From the NCBI GenBank assembly GCA_018373675.1, contig JAHAGQ010000009.1, positions 1-64,000 of the forward strand: a stretch of DNA of 64,000 bases, in the 5' to 3' direction. The stretch's first letter is position 1. Each line of letters opens with the position of its first letter. The stretch is from Collinsella sp. (GTDB lineage: Bacteria > Actinomycetota > Coriobacteriia > Coriobacteriales > Coriobacteriaceae). Below the pieces are notes generated by a model. It made no database searches and was not told the origin of the DNA. It saw nothing but the letters and a program-made list of their open reading frames with translations. Positions 33,320 to 41,661 of the stretch are shown here, in pieces. The translations under genes and the position numbers were made by a program.

Positions 33320-35510
33320 ACTCGCTTGGGGCAACGTCCGCCGCGCCGGCCGCGACTACCTCGTCTACCTTTTGACGCTCACCTTGGGCGTCACGGTCTT
33401 CTATGCCTTTAACACCATCTCGATGCAGGTCGACATCGCCGGAATCGATGAAGAGGGCTTGGCGCAGGTTATGGGCAGCATGCTCGGCGACCTGACGTAC
33501 TTTTTGGCCGGTGTCATGGCCTTTTTGATGGTGTACGCCAATAACTTCATCATGAAACGCCGCAAGAAGGAGTTTGGCCTGTACCAGGTGCTCGGCATGG
33601 GGCGCGGGCGCGTCGCCACGATCATGGCGCTCGAGACCGTGATCGTCTCGGTCGTGGCCTTTGTCGCCGGCATTGTGCTGGGTGTGGGACTCTCCCAGCT
33701 CATGGCGTTCTTTACGGCCTCGCTCTTTAAGACACAGATCGCCAATTTCCACTTCTTTTTCTCAGTGCATGCGTTCAATCTGACCCTTGCCTGCATGCTC
33801 GTAATGTTTGTGCTCACGCTACTGCTGAACCTCCGCGCCGTGCGTCGTACCAAACTCATCGAGCTTATGGGTGCCGAGCGTCGCAACGAGAGCATCAAGA
33901 CACGCAACCCCTGGATCGCGATTGCCATCTTTGCCGTGGGAGTGGTGCTTGTGGGCGTGGCCTATTACCGTCTGCTACGCGATGGGTTCCCGCTAACCGC
34001 GACGGACAGCAAGCTGCAAGAGGCCATGAACCAGTTTGGTATTACGACCGCTATGGTTACCGTGGGCACCTTTGCCCTGTTCTGGGGACTCTCGGGCATG
34101 CTCATCAAGCTGCTGCAGAGCCTGCGCGGCGTGTATTGGCGCGGCCTCAACATGTTTACCGTGCGCCAGCTTGCGGCCAAGGTCAACACGGTGTGCTTTT
34201 CGATGGGCGTCATCGCGATGCTCCTGTTTTTGGCCATCACCTCGGTGGCGTGCGGTATGTCGATTGCCAACGTGATGAACGAAAACCTGGAGCGCTATAA
34301 CCCTGTTGATGTGTCTCAGACGTATGTCTATTACACGCCCGATACGCTCGACTACTACAAAGGGTATGTCAATCCGTCTGAGGCCGATCGCATGGTGCTG
34401 GCCGATACAACGGTCGATTTGTACCCCGCATGGCACGGTAAGGGCAAGTCGTCGGGCAACAACGACGAGACCGGCAAGAAGGTCGATATCGCCGATGTTG
34501 CCGGTGAGCATGTGCAGATCGATTCGTATCTGAGTTACCCGTTTGGCGGTTCGGATCCTTCGGTGACCCCAGGTGAGATGTGCAAGACCATGGGCGAAAA
34601 GCTTCCCAAGGCGTTCGGGGGTAGCAATGCCGATACGATGGGTCTGTTTGTGACGCCGGCGAGCCAGTACAACAAACTGCGTCAGATGATGGGCGAGGAG
34701 CCGGTGCACATCGGTCACGACCAGTATCTGCTCACGTGTGATATGGGCGGCGAGCTGGTCGACCTGTACACCAAGTATATGGCTGGCGGCCATGCCCTTA
34801 CCTTGGGCGGGCATACGCTCAAGCCCGCAACCGATAAGTCGGACGAAGATACGGCGGCCATCGCCAACTCGGTGATGGGCAGTAATCCGGGTACCGTCGT
34901 CGTTGCCGACGAGCTGTTGTCCCAGCTTAATCTGCAGCCGTATTCCAGCAGTCTGCTCGTTAACTACAAACAGGGGATGGATACGACCGAGGCAGACGAG
35001 AGCATTAAAAACACTGTGCTCGACAATCTGCTCGTTGACGGCAAGGAGCCGGGGTCGTGGGGAATCTTCATCACACGCTCCGAGATGTACACGCAAGCAG
35101 CGCAAATGAACGGTCTTATTAGCTACCTAGCCATCTACATCGGCTTTGTATTGGTCGTTGCATGCGCGGCGATTCTGTCGATCCAGCAACTCTCCAACGT
35201 GGCCGACGGCAGCCGCAGCTATCGTGTGCTGGCACAGATCGGCTGTGACGACCGCCAGATCCGCCATTCGGTGATGGCGCAGCAAGCGGTATTCTTCCTG
35301 TTCCCGCTGGCAGTGGGCCTGGCGCACTCCTTTGTGGCACTTAAGGTGATCATCGAGCTGGTGAGCATATTCGGAAATATGAGCATCGGCGGCACCGTGG
35401 GCCTCACCTGTGCAATCTTCCTGGCGGCCTATGGCGGCTACTTCCTGGTGACCTACCTCATGAGCACCGGCATGGTACAAGCTGCCATCGCTACCCGCTA
35501 CAGCGAGTAA
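33309..35510 (+). CDS. FtsX/BceB-like ABC transporter permease
   Basis: The 733-aa membrane protein has an N-terminal helix, three helices at about 50-190, more near 200-330, a large hydrophilic extracytoplasmic domain (about 340-600), and three C-terminal helices. This is the BceB topology. The ATG at 33309 lies inside the ATPase stop region (ATGCTCTGTAA), indicating coupling. A role in resistance to cell-envelope peptides is known for relatives; the substrate here is unknown. Confidence 0.88.
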   Translation: MLCKLAWGNVRRAGRDYLVYLLTLTLGVTVFYAFNTISMQVDIAGIDEEGLAQVMGSMLGDLTYFLAGVMAFLMVYANNFIMKRRKKEFGLYQVLGMGRGRVATIMALETVIVSVVAFVAGIVLGVGLSQLMAFFTASLFKTQIANFHFFFSVHAFNLTLACMLVMFVLTLLLNLRAVRRTKLIELMGAERRNESIKTRNPWIAIAIFAVGVVLVGVAYYRLLRDGFPLTATDSKLQEAMNQFGITTAMVTVGTFALFWGLSGMLIKLLQSLRGVYWRGLNMFTVRQLAAKVNTVCFSMGVIAMLLFLAITSVACGMSIANVMNENLERYNPVDVSQTYVYYTPDTLDYYKGYVNPSEADRMVLADTTVDLYPAWHGKGKSSGNNDETGKKVDIADVAGEHVQIDSYLSYPFGGSDPSVTPGEMCKTMGEKLPKAFGGSNADTMGLFVTPASQYNKLRQMMGEEPVHIGHDQYLLTCDMGGELVDLYTKYMAGGHALTLGGHTLKPATDKSDEDTAAIANSVMGSNPGTVVVADELLSQLNLQPYSSSLLVNYKQGMDTTEADESIKNTVLDNLLVDGKEPGSWGIFITRSEMYTQAAQMNGLISYLAIYIGFVLVVACAAILSIQQLSNVADGSRSYRVLAQIGCDDRQIRHSVMAQQAVFFLFPLAVGLAHSFVALKVIIELVSIFGNMSIGGTVGLTCAIFLAAYGGYFLVTYLMSTGMVQAAIATRYSE

Positions 35511-35548
35511 CAAGCGGGCAAAACCGTCGCAAAATTAGAGGCGTATGA

Positions 35549-35589
35549 CCGCCGCGAAGGGACCAGGGGCCCTTTCGCGGCGGTTTTTG
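35549..35589 (+). terminator. Terminator of the ABC operon
   Basis: CCGCCGCGAAGGG/CCCTTTCGCGGCGG stem then TTTTTGCC. Confidence 0.9.
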
Positions 35590-35611
35590 CCAATCTGGTG
35601 CGTCTCAGATA

Positions 35612-35735
35612 CAAGTGAGTAGACTTTTTTGAACCTGCCGAGCACATCGCGGCAAGTGCTCAATAAAATCGCAGGTCAGGGCTGTGGCGTTTTGAGGTGT
35701 GCTCGGCATCCCGCCAAAAGCCTACTCACTTGGTT
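35612..35735. repeat. Long interrupted inverted repeat
   Basis: AAGTGAGTAG..CTTTTTTG..GCCGAGCACA on the left pairs with TGTGCTCGGC..CAAAAG..CTACTCACTT on the right, with a loop of about 50 bases. It sits between two terminators whose stems are nearly the same (35549 and 35750). Confidence 0.6.
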
Positions 35736-35745
35736 TTACTGCTAG

Positions 35746-35787
35746 AAAACCGCCGCGAGGGAAAGTAGCTCCCTCGCGGCGGTTTTT
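35746..35787. terminator. Bidirectional-looking terminator
   Basis: CCGCCGCGAGGGA/TCCCTCGCGGCGG stem with AAAA before and TTTTT after. Confidence 0.8.
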
Positions 35788-35790
35788 GGC

Positions 35791-35841
35791 GTTTGCCCAG
35801 ATAAAACCTGCCAAAATAAACCTGTCCCTTTTTGGCAGGTT
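35791..35841. repeat. AACCTGCC hairpin repeat (copy 1)
   Basis: This 51-base block (GTTTGCCCAGATAAAACCTG, then a spacer, then CCCTTTTTGGCAGGTT) recurs inverted at 42788-42838. Its AACCTGCCAAAA/TTTTGGCAGGTT stem overlaps the stop of the LuxR gene and could act as its terminator. Confidence 0.7.
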
Positions 35842-36802
35842 ATCGCTTCCAAAAGTGGAGGATGAGCGTCGTGCGGTTTTGCTGTTCGGTTTTGACCAGG
35901 ATGTTGTGGATGTGGGTCTTGACGGTGCCCACGGCAAGGAATAGCTCGTCAGCGATCTCTTGGTTCGATTTGCCCAGTACGACCAGACGCATAACTTCGG
36001 TCTCACGGTTGGAGAGCTTGTAGGCGTTGCGATAGAAGGGCATCTGCTCTTCGATGTGTCGATCAAGATCGCTGACGTTCTTTTCCTCGGGCGCCTCCTG
36101 CATGCGGATTGAAAGCACGTGGTAGGAGTAGATGATCAGCAGAATCGCAAAGTAGCAGGCAAAGACGTTTTCGCTAAAGCTGCGCTCGGACAGATATAGT
36201 TGCAGCCAAGAGGGCGCCAGACTCATGGGGACAATCAGAATGTTGTAGAAATCCTCGGCAACGATGCAACCGACCAGAATAGCGCCGATAATCAGGTGCT
36301 TTCGTTGGTTGTTAACGCGTGCCTTCAGCTCGACTTGCGTGCTCTTGCGTGCCGTCCAAAAGATATATAGCCCCACGAAAACAAGGAATACCTGACGCAT
36401 CGTGTAGTAGAGCCATTGATGAATGGGGCCGTAGGGGACAGCGACGATAATCAGCAGCTCGCTCAGCAAGAACGTTGCGACGGGAATGACAAACTGCTTT
36501 TTTGAATGCTTGTCGAGCAAATCCATGGCAATGAGCCAAATAAAAGCCTGCGAAGCGGTCGCCACAAAGGTCCGCAACACAGGTATGGTAATTGAGTAAT
36601 AGTCGCTGGCTGGAAAACTCTGGTTTTGCAGCGTGTATTCAAAGAGAATCTCGGTCATCTCGATGGCATAGCAGATAAATACGCCGCTGCCATAGATAAA
36701 GAAGCGTCGACGAGACGAGGCATAGGCGGCAAGCGAGAGCACCGCCGTCACAATACAGATCACGAGTATCGCTAGGGTATAGAAGAACATCAGGGTGTTC
36801 AT
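35840..36802 (-). CDS. Membrane-bound LuxR-family regulator (candidate AguR)
   Basis: The 320-aa one-component regulator has about seven N-terminal hydrophobic helices (residues 1-235) and a C-terminal LuxR HTH (LSNRETEVMRLVVLGKSNQEIADELFLAVGTVKTHIHNIL, about 255-310). It is divergent from the putrescine carbamoyltransferase gene. In Lactococcus the transmembrane LuxR protein AguR senses agmatine and activates aguBDAC, so the same role is likely here. A GGTGACAG tract before the ATG is a weak RBS. Many Coriobacteriia carry such 7TM-LuxR proteins, which is an alternative explanation. Confidence 0.82.
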   Translation of the reverse strand: MNTLMFFYTLAILVICIVTAVLSLAAYASSRRRFFIYGSGVFICYAIEMTEILFEYTLQNQSFPASDYYSITIPVLRTFVATASQAFIWLIAMDLLDKHSKKQFVIPVATFLLSELLIIVAVPYGPIHQWLYYTMRQVFLVFVGLYIFWTARKSTQVELKARVNNQRKHLIIGAILVGCIVAEDFYNILIVPMSLAPSWLQLYLSERSFSENVFACYFAILLIIYSYHVLSIRMQEAPEEKNVSDLDRHIEEQMPFYRNAYKLSNRETEVMRLVVLGKSNQEIADELFLAVGTVKTHIHNILVKTEQQNRTTLILHFWKR

Positions 36803-36941
36803 CTGTCACCGTCCCATCTCATTTATTCTATGGCCGAGCTCTGTATACCTTGTGGGATATAGACGTCTCAACCCTTCGTTTCATTGCGGATTAGGCGCCG
36901 AGATACAGCATAGCCGTATACCGTTCGCGGTTCTAGATGGT

Positions 36942-36992
36942 AAACCCCCTGTAAACTCTTGACCTGCGGGTTTATATTGGTTTAGAGGGGGT
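36942..36992 (+). promoter_or_regulatory. aguB promoter with flanking dyad
   Basis: AAACCCCCTGTAAAC (36942-36956) and GTTTAGAGGGGGT (36980-36992) form a dyad around TTGACC (-35, 36959-36964) and TTTAGA (-10, 36981-36986, 16-bp spacer). It is a candidate AguR site; transcript leader about 140 bases. Confidence 0.5.
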
Positions 36993-37132
36993 GTAACTCC
37001 ATGAACGGTCTTTAATCCCGAATAAACTAGGTAAAAATTGCATACGGGTGAATGATGGTCTTGTCAACACGAGGCGTGATGTTCGAGCGCCTCATAGTAA
37101 TAGTCGGCAAGACCGGCGGAAAGGAAATCGAC

Positions 37133-38206
37133 ATGGCACTGCCTAAGGATTTCATCGACACCAACGACTTCACCAAAGAGCAGATCCTGGCTATCGAGGA
37201 TCTTGGTCTGGCAATGAAGAAGGCCATCAAGGTTGACGGTTATTATCCGTACCTGCTCCGCAACAAGAGCCTTGGCATGATCTTCCAGCAGGTCTCCACC
37301 CGCACTCGTCTTTCCTTCGAGACCGCTATGACCGACCTCGGCGGCCATGCTCAGTTCTATGGCCCTGGCACCATCCAGCTCGGCGGTCACGAGTCCCTGG
37401 GCGACACCGCTCGCGTTATGGGCTCGCTGCTCGACATCATGATGGCTCGCGTTGACCGTCACAAGGACGTCGTCGGCCTCGCCGAGGGCTCCGCTGTGCC
37501 CGTCATCAACGGCATGTCCGAGTTCAACCATCCCACGCAGGAGATGGGCGACCTCATGACCATGCTCGAGAACCTCCCCGAGGGCAAGAAGATCGAGGAC
37601 TGCACCCTGGCCTTCATCGGCGACGCCACCCAGGTCTGCGTCTCCCTCATGTTCATCGCCTCCAAGGTCGGCATGAAGTTTGTCCAGTTTGGACCTAAGG
37701 GCCACCAGATCCCCGACGGCGGCCTGCACGTTGGCACCGTCGAGGAGCGCGCCGAGTTCGGCAAGCAGATGATGGCCATCGCCGAGGAGAACTGCAAGGT
37801 CTCCGGCGGCTCTGTCGTCATCTCCGACGACATCGAGTGCATCAAGGGCGCCGACTTCATCTACACCGACGTGTGGTATGGCCTGTACGACGAGGAGGTC
37901 TCGGGCGAGAACTACATGGACGTGTTCTATCCCAAGTATCAGGTCACCATGGACATGATGAACTTTGCCGGCCCCAACTCCAAGTTCATGCACTGCCTGC
38001 CGGCCACCCGCAACGAGGAGGTCGTCGACGAAGTCATGGACGATCCCGAGCGCTCCCTGTGCTGGGTCGAGGCCGAGAACCGCAAGCACTCCATCCGTGC
38101 TCTCCTTGCCGCCCTGGGCAAGCGCACCCCGCTCAACGACGAGGGTGTCGAGTACTCCGCCAAGGCTGAGCTCCACGCCGCTCTCGAGGCTCTCGAGCAG
38201 CTCTAA
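37133..38206 (+). CDS. aguB: Putrescine carbamoyltransferase (AguB type)
   Basis: The 357-aa product phosphorolyses N-carbamoylputrescine to putrescine and carbamoyl phosphate. The carbamoyl-phosphate site STRTRLSFETAM lies near 55, HPTQEMGD near 142 and HCLPATR near 285. The YGPGTIQLGGHE block replaces the ornithine-specific region, as in PTC enzymes; ornithine carbamoyltransferase is less likely given the aguD and aguA neighbours. AAAGGAAATCG precedes the ATG at 37133. Third codon positions are almost all C or G, as in highly expressed genes. Confidence 0.88.
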   Translation: MALPKDFIDTNDFTKEQILAIEDLGLAMKKAIKVDGYYPYLLRNKSLGMIFQQVSTRTRLSFETAMTDLGGHAQFYGPGTIQLGGHESLGDTARVMGSLLDIMMARVDRHKDVVGLAEGSAVPVINGMSEFNHPTQEMGDLMTMLENLPEGKKIEDCTLAFIGDATQVCVSLMFIASKVGMKFVQFGPKGHQIPDGGLHVGTVEERAEFGKQMMAIAEENCKVSGGSVVISDDIECIKGADFIYTDVWYGLYDEEVSGENYMDVFYPKYQVTMDMMNFAGPNSKFMHCLPATRNEEVVDEVMDDPERSLCWVEAENRKHSIRALLAALGKRTPLNDEGVEYSAKAELHAALEALEQL

Positions 38207-38234
38207 GCCTCAAGGCTTCTAAAAGCACGTTTGC

Positions 38235-38310
38235 GGGCGGCGGATGCTCGTCTCCTGTCGCCCGCTCACCGAGGCCCAAGCAATTGCCTTAATACCTTAG
38301 GGCCTCGGAT
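38235..38310 (+). other. Two hairpins between aguB and aguD
   Basis: GCGGGCG..CGCCCGC and CGAGGCCC..GGGCCTCG stems lie in the 133-base gap; they may tune antiporter expression. Confidence 0.5.
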
Positions 38311-38339
38311 CTGTCCAAGACTGAGCGAAGGAGCTCATC

Positions 38340-39779
38340 ATGAGCGACGGAAAGAAAAAGCTTTCCTTCCTGACGGTCATTTCGACCATCATCTGCGTCG
38401 TCTTCGTTTGCGAGGCCGCCGCACCTGCTGCCGCCATCGGCAACCAGCAGTTCTTCTGGTGGATCTTCCTGATCCTGACCTTCCTGCTTCCCTACGGCAT
38501 GGTTGTCGCCGAGCTCGGTACCACCTATGACGGCGAGGGCGGCATTTACGACTGGGTACGCGATGGCCTGGGCGACAAATGGGGCGCCCGCATCTCGTAC
38601 TACTACTGGGTCAACTACCCGCTGTGGATCGCCTCGCTGGCTACCATGTTCCCCGACATTTTGGGCATGGTCTTCGGCGTCGAGTTCAACTTGATCGCCA
38701 AGATGGGTATCGATCTTGCCTTTGTGTGGATCGTCTACCTCATGGGCCGCTCCAAGGCGGCCGACTCCGAGTGGGTCCTTAACGGTGGCGCCATCATCAA
38801 GGTCGCCGTTGCCGTTGTCGTCGGCGCTTTGGGCATTTGGTATGCCATGGAGAACGGTTTTGCGAACGACATGTCCGCTGCCACCTTCCTGCCCGAGCTC
38901 ACCAACACCAACGCTCTCGGCTACCTGTCGATCATCATCTTTAACTTCATGGGCTTCGAGGTCATCTGCACCATGACCGACGACATGGCCGATCCCGCTC
39001 GCGATATCCCCAAGGCTATCATCGTCGGTGGCCTGTCCATCGCCGTGATCTACCTGTTCGCTGGCTTTGGCATCGGCGCCGCCGTGCCGGCCGACTCCAT
39101 CGATCCCGACTACGGCATGATCGTCGCAGTCCAGACCATGGTGGGCGACTCCATGATCTTTAAGGTCATCTGCATCGCCTTCCTGATCACCCTGTTCGCC
39201 AACATGGCCGCCTGGTCCTTCGGCGTCAACTCCGTCGCCCGCTACGCCGCCGAGCACGGCAACATGCCCAAGGTCTTCGCCTCGATGATCTCGGATGACG
39301 ACATGCCCAACGGCGCCAACCTGGTCAACGCCGTCGTCGCCTCCCTGGTTCTCTGCCTGCAGCTGGTGCCCATCGACGCCATCTCCAACGGCGTCTTCTG
39401 GATGCTCTTCGGCACCTCCGTCGTCTTCCTGCTGTTGACCTACATCCCGATGTTCCCGGCGTTCCTCAACCTTCGCAAGAACGACCCCAACCGCGAGCGC
39501 ATCTTCACGTTCCCGTTCAAGGGCGCGATGATGAAGGTCATGCTGGCCATCCCCTGCATCGAGCTGGTCCTGGCCATCGTCGCGACGCTGGTGCCGTTCT
39601 CCGCCGCCGAAATCGGCGACAAGGTCCCGATGATCGTCATCTTCATCGTGCTCGTGCTCATCGGCGAGGTCGTCCGCGTCGTCAGCGCCAAGGGCCGCAA
39701 GGAAGAGTACAAGGGCCTCACCCCCGAGCTGGCTGCCCAGCGTCTCGCTGAGGAGGCCGCCGAGGCCGAGGAGAACTAG
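38340..39779 (+). CDS. aguD: APC-family agmatine/putrescine antiporter
   Basis: The 479-aa amino acid-polyamine permease has about twelve helices. It exchanges external agmatine for internal putrescine in the agmatine deiminase pathway. AAGGAGC lies before the ATG. The position aguB-aguD-aguA is the lactococcal and enterococcal order, which supports the assignment over a glutamate/GABA antiporter. The C-terminus is acidic and cytoplasmic. Confidence 0.85.
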   Translation: MSDGKKKLSFLTVISTIICVVFVCEAAAPAAAIGNQQFFWWIFLILTFLLPYGMVVAELGTTYDGEGGIYDWVRDGLGDKWGARISYYYWVNYPLWIASLATMFPDILGMVFGVEFNLIAKMGIDLAFVWIVYLMGRSKAADSEWVLNGGAIIKVAVAVVVGALGIWYAMENGFANDMSAATFLPELTNTNALGYLSIIIFNFMGFEVICTMTDDMADPARDIPKAIIVGGLSIAVIYLFAGFGIGAAVPADSIDPDYGMIVAVQTMVGDSMIFKVICIAFLITLFANMAAWSFGVNSVARYAAEHGNMPKVFASMISDDDMPNGANLVNAVVASLVLCLQLVPIDAISNGVFWMLFGTSVVFLLLTYIPMFPAFLNLRKNDPNRERIFTFPFKGAMMKVMLAIPCIELVLAIVATLVPFSAAEIGDKVPMIVIFIVLVLIGEVVRVVSAKGRKEEYKGLTPELAAQRLAEEAAEAEEN

Positions 39780-40147
39780 AGCACCCGGTTCTGGGGCTCC
39801 AACCCTCCTCGCGTACCAACGCGCGCTTCGTCGGGCTTGTCGCTCCCGACTCCGGGCACTCCGGCCTCTTCGGAGGCGTGCCCAAGCGACAGGTTTGCTA
39901 ACCATTCCCCCGGGGTGGGTGTGAGCGATAGCTCCGGTAACCACCGCCCGCCCCAATCTCTCTCCCGTATCCTTCGTGCGTTTTGTCTCCGCGCACTTGG
40001 TTACGTCGTCGCTTGCCGGTGCGACTCCGTGAAAACCGGCACCGGGCGCCCCGACCTTTGCCGGGGAACGGGCGCCTACCATCTCTTGGTTTTAGGCTGC
40101 GGGTAACCCGCCCGCGGCAAGCGATCGTTCGATTTGGAGGAAATCTT
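39780..40147 (+). other. GC-rich structured leader before agmatine deiminase
   Basis: No gene is visible. The 368-base gap is rich in inverted repeats: GGGCAC..CCTC-TTCG-GAGG..GTGCCC (39856-39893), and GCTTGCCG (about 40012) with CGGCAAGC (about 40116) enclosing GGGCGCC elements. A regulatory RNA or a strong terminator plus a new promoter are both possible. A GC-rich spacer of this size inside an operon is unusual. Confidence 0.4.
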
Positions 40148-41353
40148 ATGCGTACGATCACCGAGTCCGAGTCCACCCCCAGGGCCGACGGCTTCTTCAT
40201 GCCCGCCGAGTTCGCCCCGCAGGACCGCGTGTGGATGGGCTGGCCCCACCGCACCGACACCTGGGCCCACGGCGCCAAGCCGGCCCAGAGGCAGTATGCC
40301 GCCATCGCCCGCGCCATCTCCGAGTTCACCCCGGTCTACATGTGCGCCAACCAGGTCGACTACGCCAACTGCAAGGCCGTCTTCGAGGAGGACGAGAACG
40401 TCACCGTCATCGAGATGACCACCGACGACGCCTGGTTCCGCGACACCGCCGCCACCTACGTCATCGACGGCAAGGGCGGGAAGCGCGCCAACCACTGGCA
40501 CTTCAACGCCTACGGCGGCCTGGTCGACGGCCTGTACTTCCCGTGGGACAAGGACGAGCAGATCGCCCTCAAGATGGCCGAGCTCTCCGGCTGCCGCCGC
40601 TACCGTCCCGACGACATGATCCTCGAGGGCGGCTCCATCACCGTCGACGGCGAGGGCACCCTCGTCGTGACCGACCAGTGCCTGCTTTCCCCGGGCCGCA
40701 CCTGCTCTGCGGTGCTCGAGGAGGAAGAGGACCCCGAGTCCATCTGGCCCAAGTACCGCAAGAAGTTCGAGCCCTGGAGCGAGGAGCTCCGCGCCTACAT
40801 GGACGAGCACCTCAAGGACTACCTGGGCGTCGAGAAGGTCATCTGGGTCAAGGAGGGCATCGACCCCGAGGAGACCAACGGCCACATCGACGACGTCGCC
40901 ACCTTCATCGCCCCGGGCGTCATGGCCTGCATCTGGACCGACGACCCCGAGTACCCGTTCTACGACCAGTGCCACGCCGCCTACGAGACCCTCTCCAACG
41001 CGGTCGACGCCAAGGGCCGCAAGATTAAGGTCTACAAGCTCTGCATGCCCGTGAACCCGCTGTTCATGGACCAGGCCTCCTGCGACACCATCGACGCCGA
41101 CGAGAACGCCGAGCCGCGCGTCCCCGACGAGCCGCTGATCGCCTCCTACATGAACTACCTGGTCACCAACCACGGCGTCATCGTCCCGCAGTACGGCGAC
41201 GAGAACGACCAGCTGGCCGTCGACACGCTCCAGGAGATCTACGACGAGGTCTGGGGCGAGGGCGTCTACAAGTGCGTGGGCGTCCAGTCCGATCAGGTCG
41301 TCTACGGCGGCGGCAACATCCACTGCATCACGCAGCAGGAGCCGTCCGCTTAA
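40148..41353 (+). CDS. aguA: Agmatine deiminase
   Basis: The 401-aa product hydrolyses agmatine to N-carbamoylputrescine and ammonia. It has the guanidino-group-modifying fold with WMGWPHR near 30, DDAWFRDTA near 100, the catalytic His in NGHIDD and the nucleophile Cys393 in GGGNIHCI. It is somewhat longer than typical enzymes (about 365), with an acidic insertion (near 195-235). GGAGGAA precedes the ATG at 40148. Third positions are nearly always C or G, more extreme than in neighbouring genes outside the cluster. Carbamate kinase, the fourth enzyme of the route, is not in the window. Confidence 0.93.
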   Translation: MRTITESESTPRADGFFMPAEFAPQDRVWMGWPHRTDTWAHGAKPAQRQYAAIARAISEFTPVYMCANQVDYANCKAVFEEDENVTVIEMTTDDAWFRDTAATYVIDGKGGKRANHWHFNAYGGLVDGLYFPWDKDEQIALKMAELSGCRRYRPDDMILEGGSITVDGEGTLVVTDQCLLSPGRTCSAVLEEEEDPESIWPKYRKKFEPWSEELRAYMDEHLKDYLGVEKVIWVKEGIDPEETNGHIDDVATFIAPGVMACIWTDDPEYPFYDQCHAAYETLSNAVDAKGRKIKVYKLCMPVNPLFMDQASCDTIDADENAEPRVPDEPLIASYMNYLVTNHGVIVPQYGDENDQLAVDTLQEIYDEVWGEGVYKCVGVQSDQVVYGGGNIHCITQQEPSA

Positions 41354-41365
41354 TCGTCTGGCTTT

Positions 41366-41440
41366 CCGAGGCACCCCATCTCGCCGCTCAAGCCGTCGCT
41401 CGCGGCGACCTGGGGCACCTCGGAAACCCAGCCGGTCAAG
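41366..41440 (+). terminator. Long interrupted hairpin after aguA
   Basis: GGCTTTCCGAGG..CCCCA..CGCCGC pairs with GCGGCG..TGGGG..CCTCGGAAACCCAGCC. There is no U tract, so the termination role is inferred from position only. Confidence 0.45.
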
Positions 41441-41518
41441 CGGACCGACGTAGCTAGTTACCGCATTAGTCATTGGTGCCAACCTTGGCAACAATGCAGG
41501 TCGAAAAAACGTCAGCGA

Positions 41519-41617
41519 AAACCCGCCAGAGCGAGCAAGGTGCCTTGAAACGAGGCGGCATTGATCTTTTGATCATGCCGCCGAAGTTGAAAGGCAGATT
41601 GCCGCCCTGGCGGGTTT
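41519..41617. ncRNA. Cloverleaf-like structured element
   Basis: An 11-bp closing stem (41519-41529 with 41607-41617) encloses three stem-loops: CAAG-GTGC-CTTG (41536-41547), GGCGGCAT-T-GATC-TTTT-GATC-ATGCCGCC (41554-41582) and a short GGC..GCC. It is not a tRNA (no TTCGA arm or CCA). It lies between convergent aguA and the DAHP synthase gene. Confidence 0.4.
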
Positions 41618-41633
41618 GCAGCGTCGAGCCGTT

Positions 41634-41661
41634 ACGCGGTTTGGTAAAACCGCGTAACTAA
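41634..41661 (-). terminator. Hairpin at the DAHP synthase 3' end
   Basis: GTTACGCGGTTT-TACC-AAACCGCGTAAC on the minus strand, overlapping the end of the coding region, with no U run. Confidence 0.45.

Noticed and set aside
37133..38206. Annotation as ornithine carbamoyltransferase (argF/arcB)
   Set aside because: The neighbours are agmatine deiminase and a polyamine antiporter, and the substrate-side loop matches putrescine carbamoyltransferase better.
38289..40082. 597-codon minus-strand frame opposite aguD
   Set aside because: Asp/His/Gly-rich translation with no family features; aguD on the plus strand is an obvious APC transporter.
40076..41494. 472-codon minus-strand frame opposite aguA
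   Set aside because: Val/Gly/Leu-rich shadow of a highly GC3-biased gene.
41519..41617. Cloverleaf element as a tRNA gene
   Set aside because: No TTCGA T-arm, no discernible anticodon loop pattern, wrong arm lengths.
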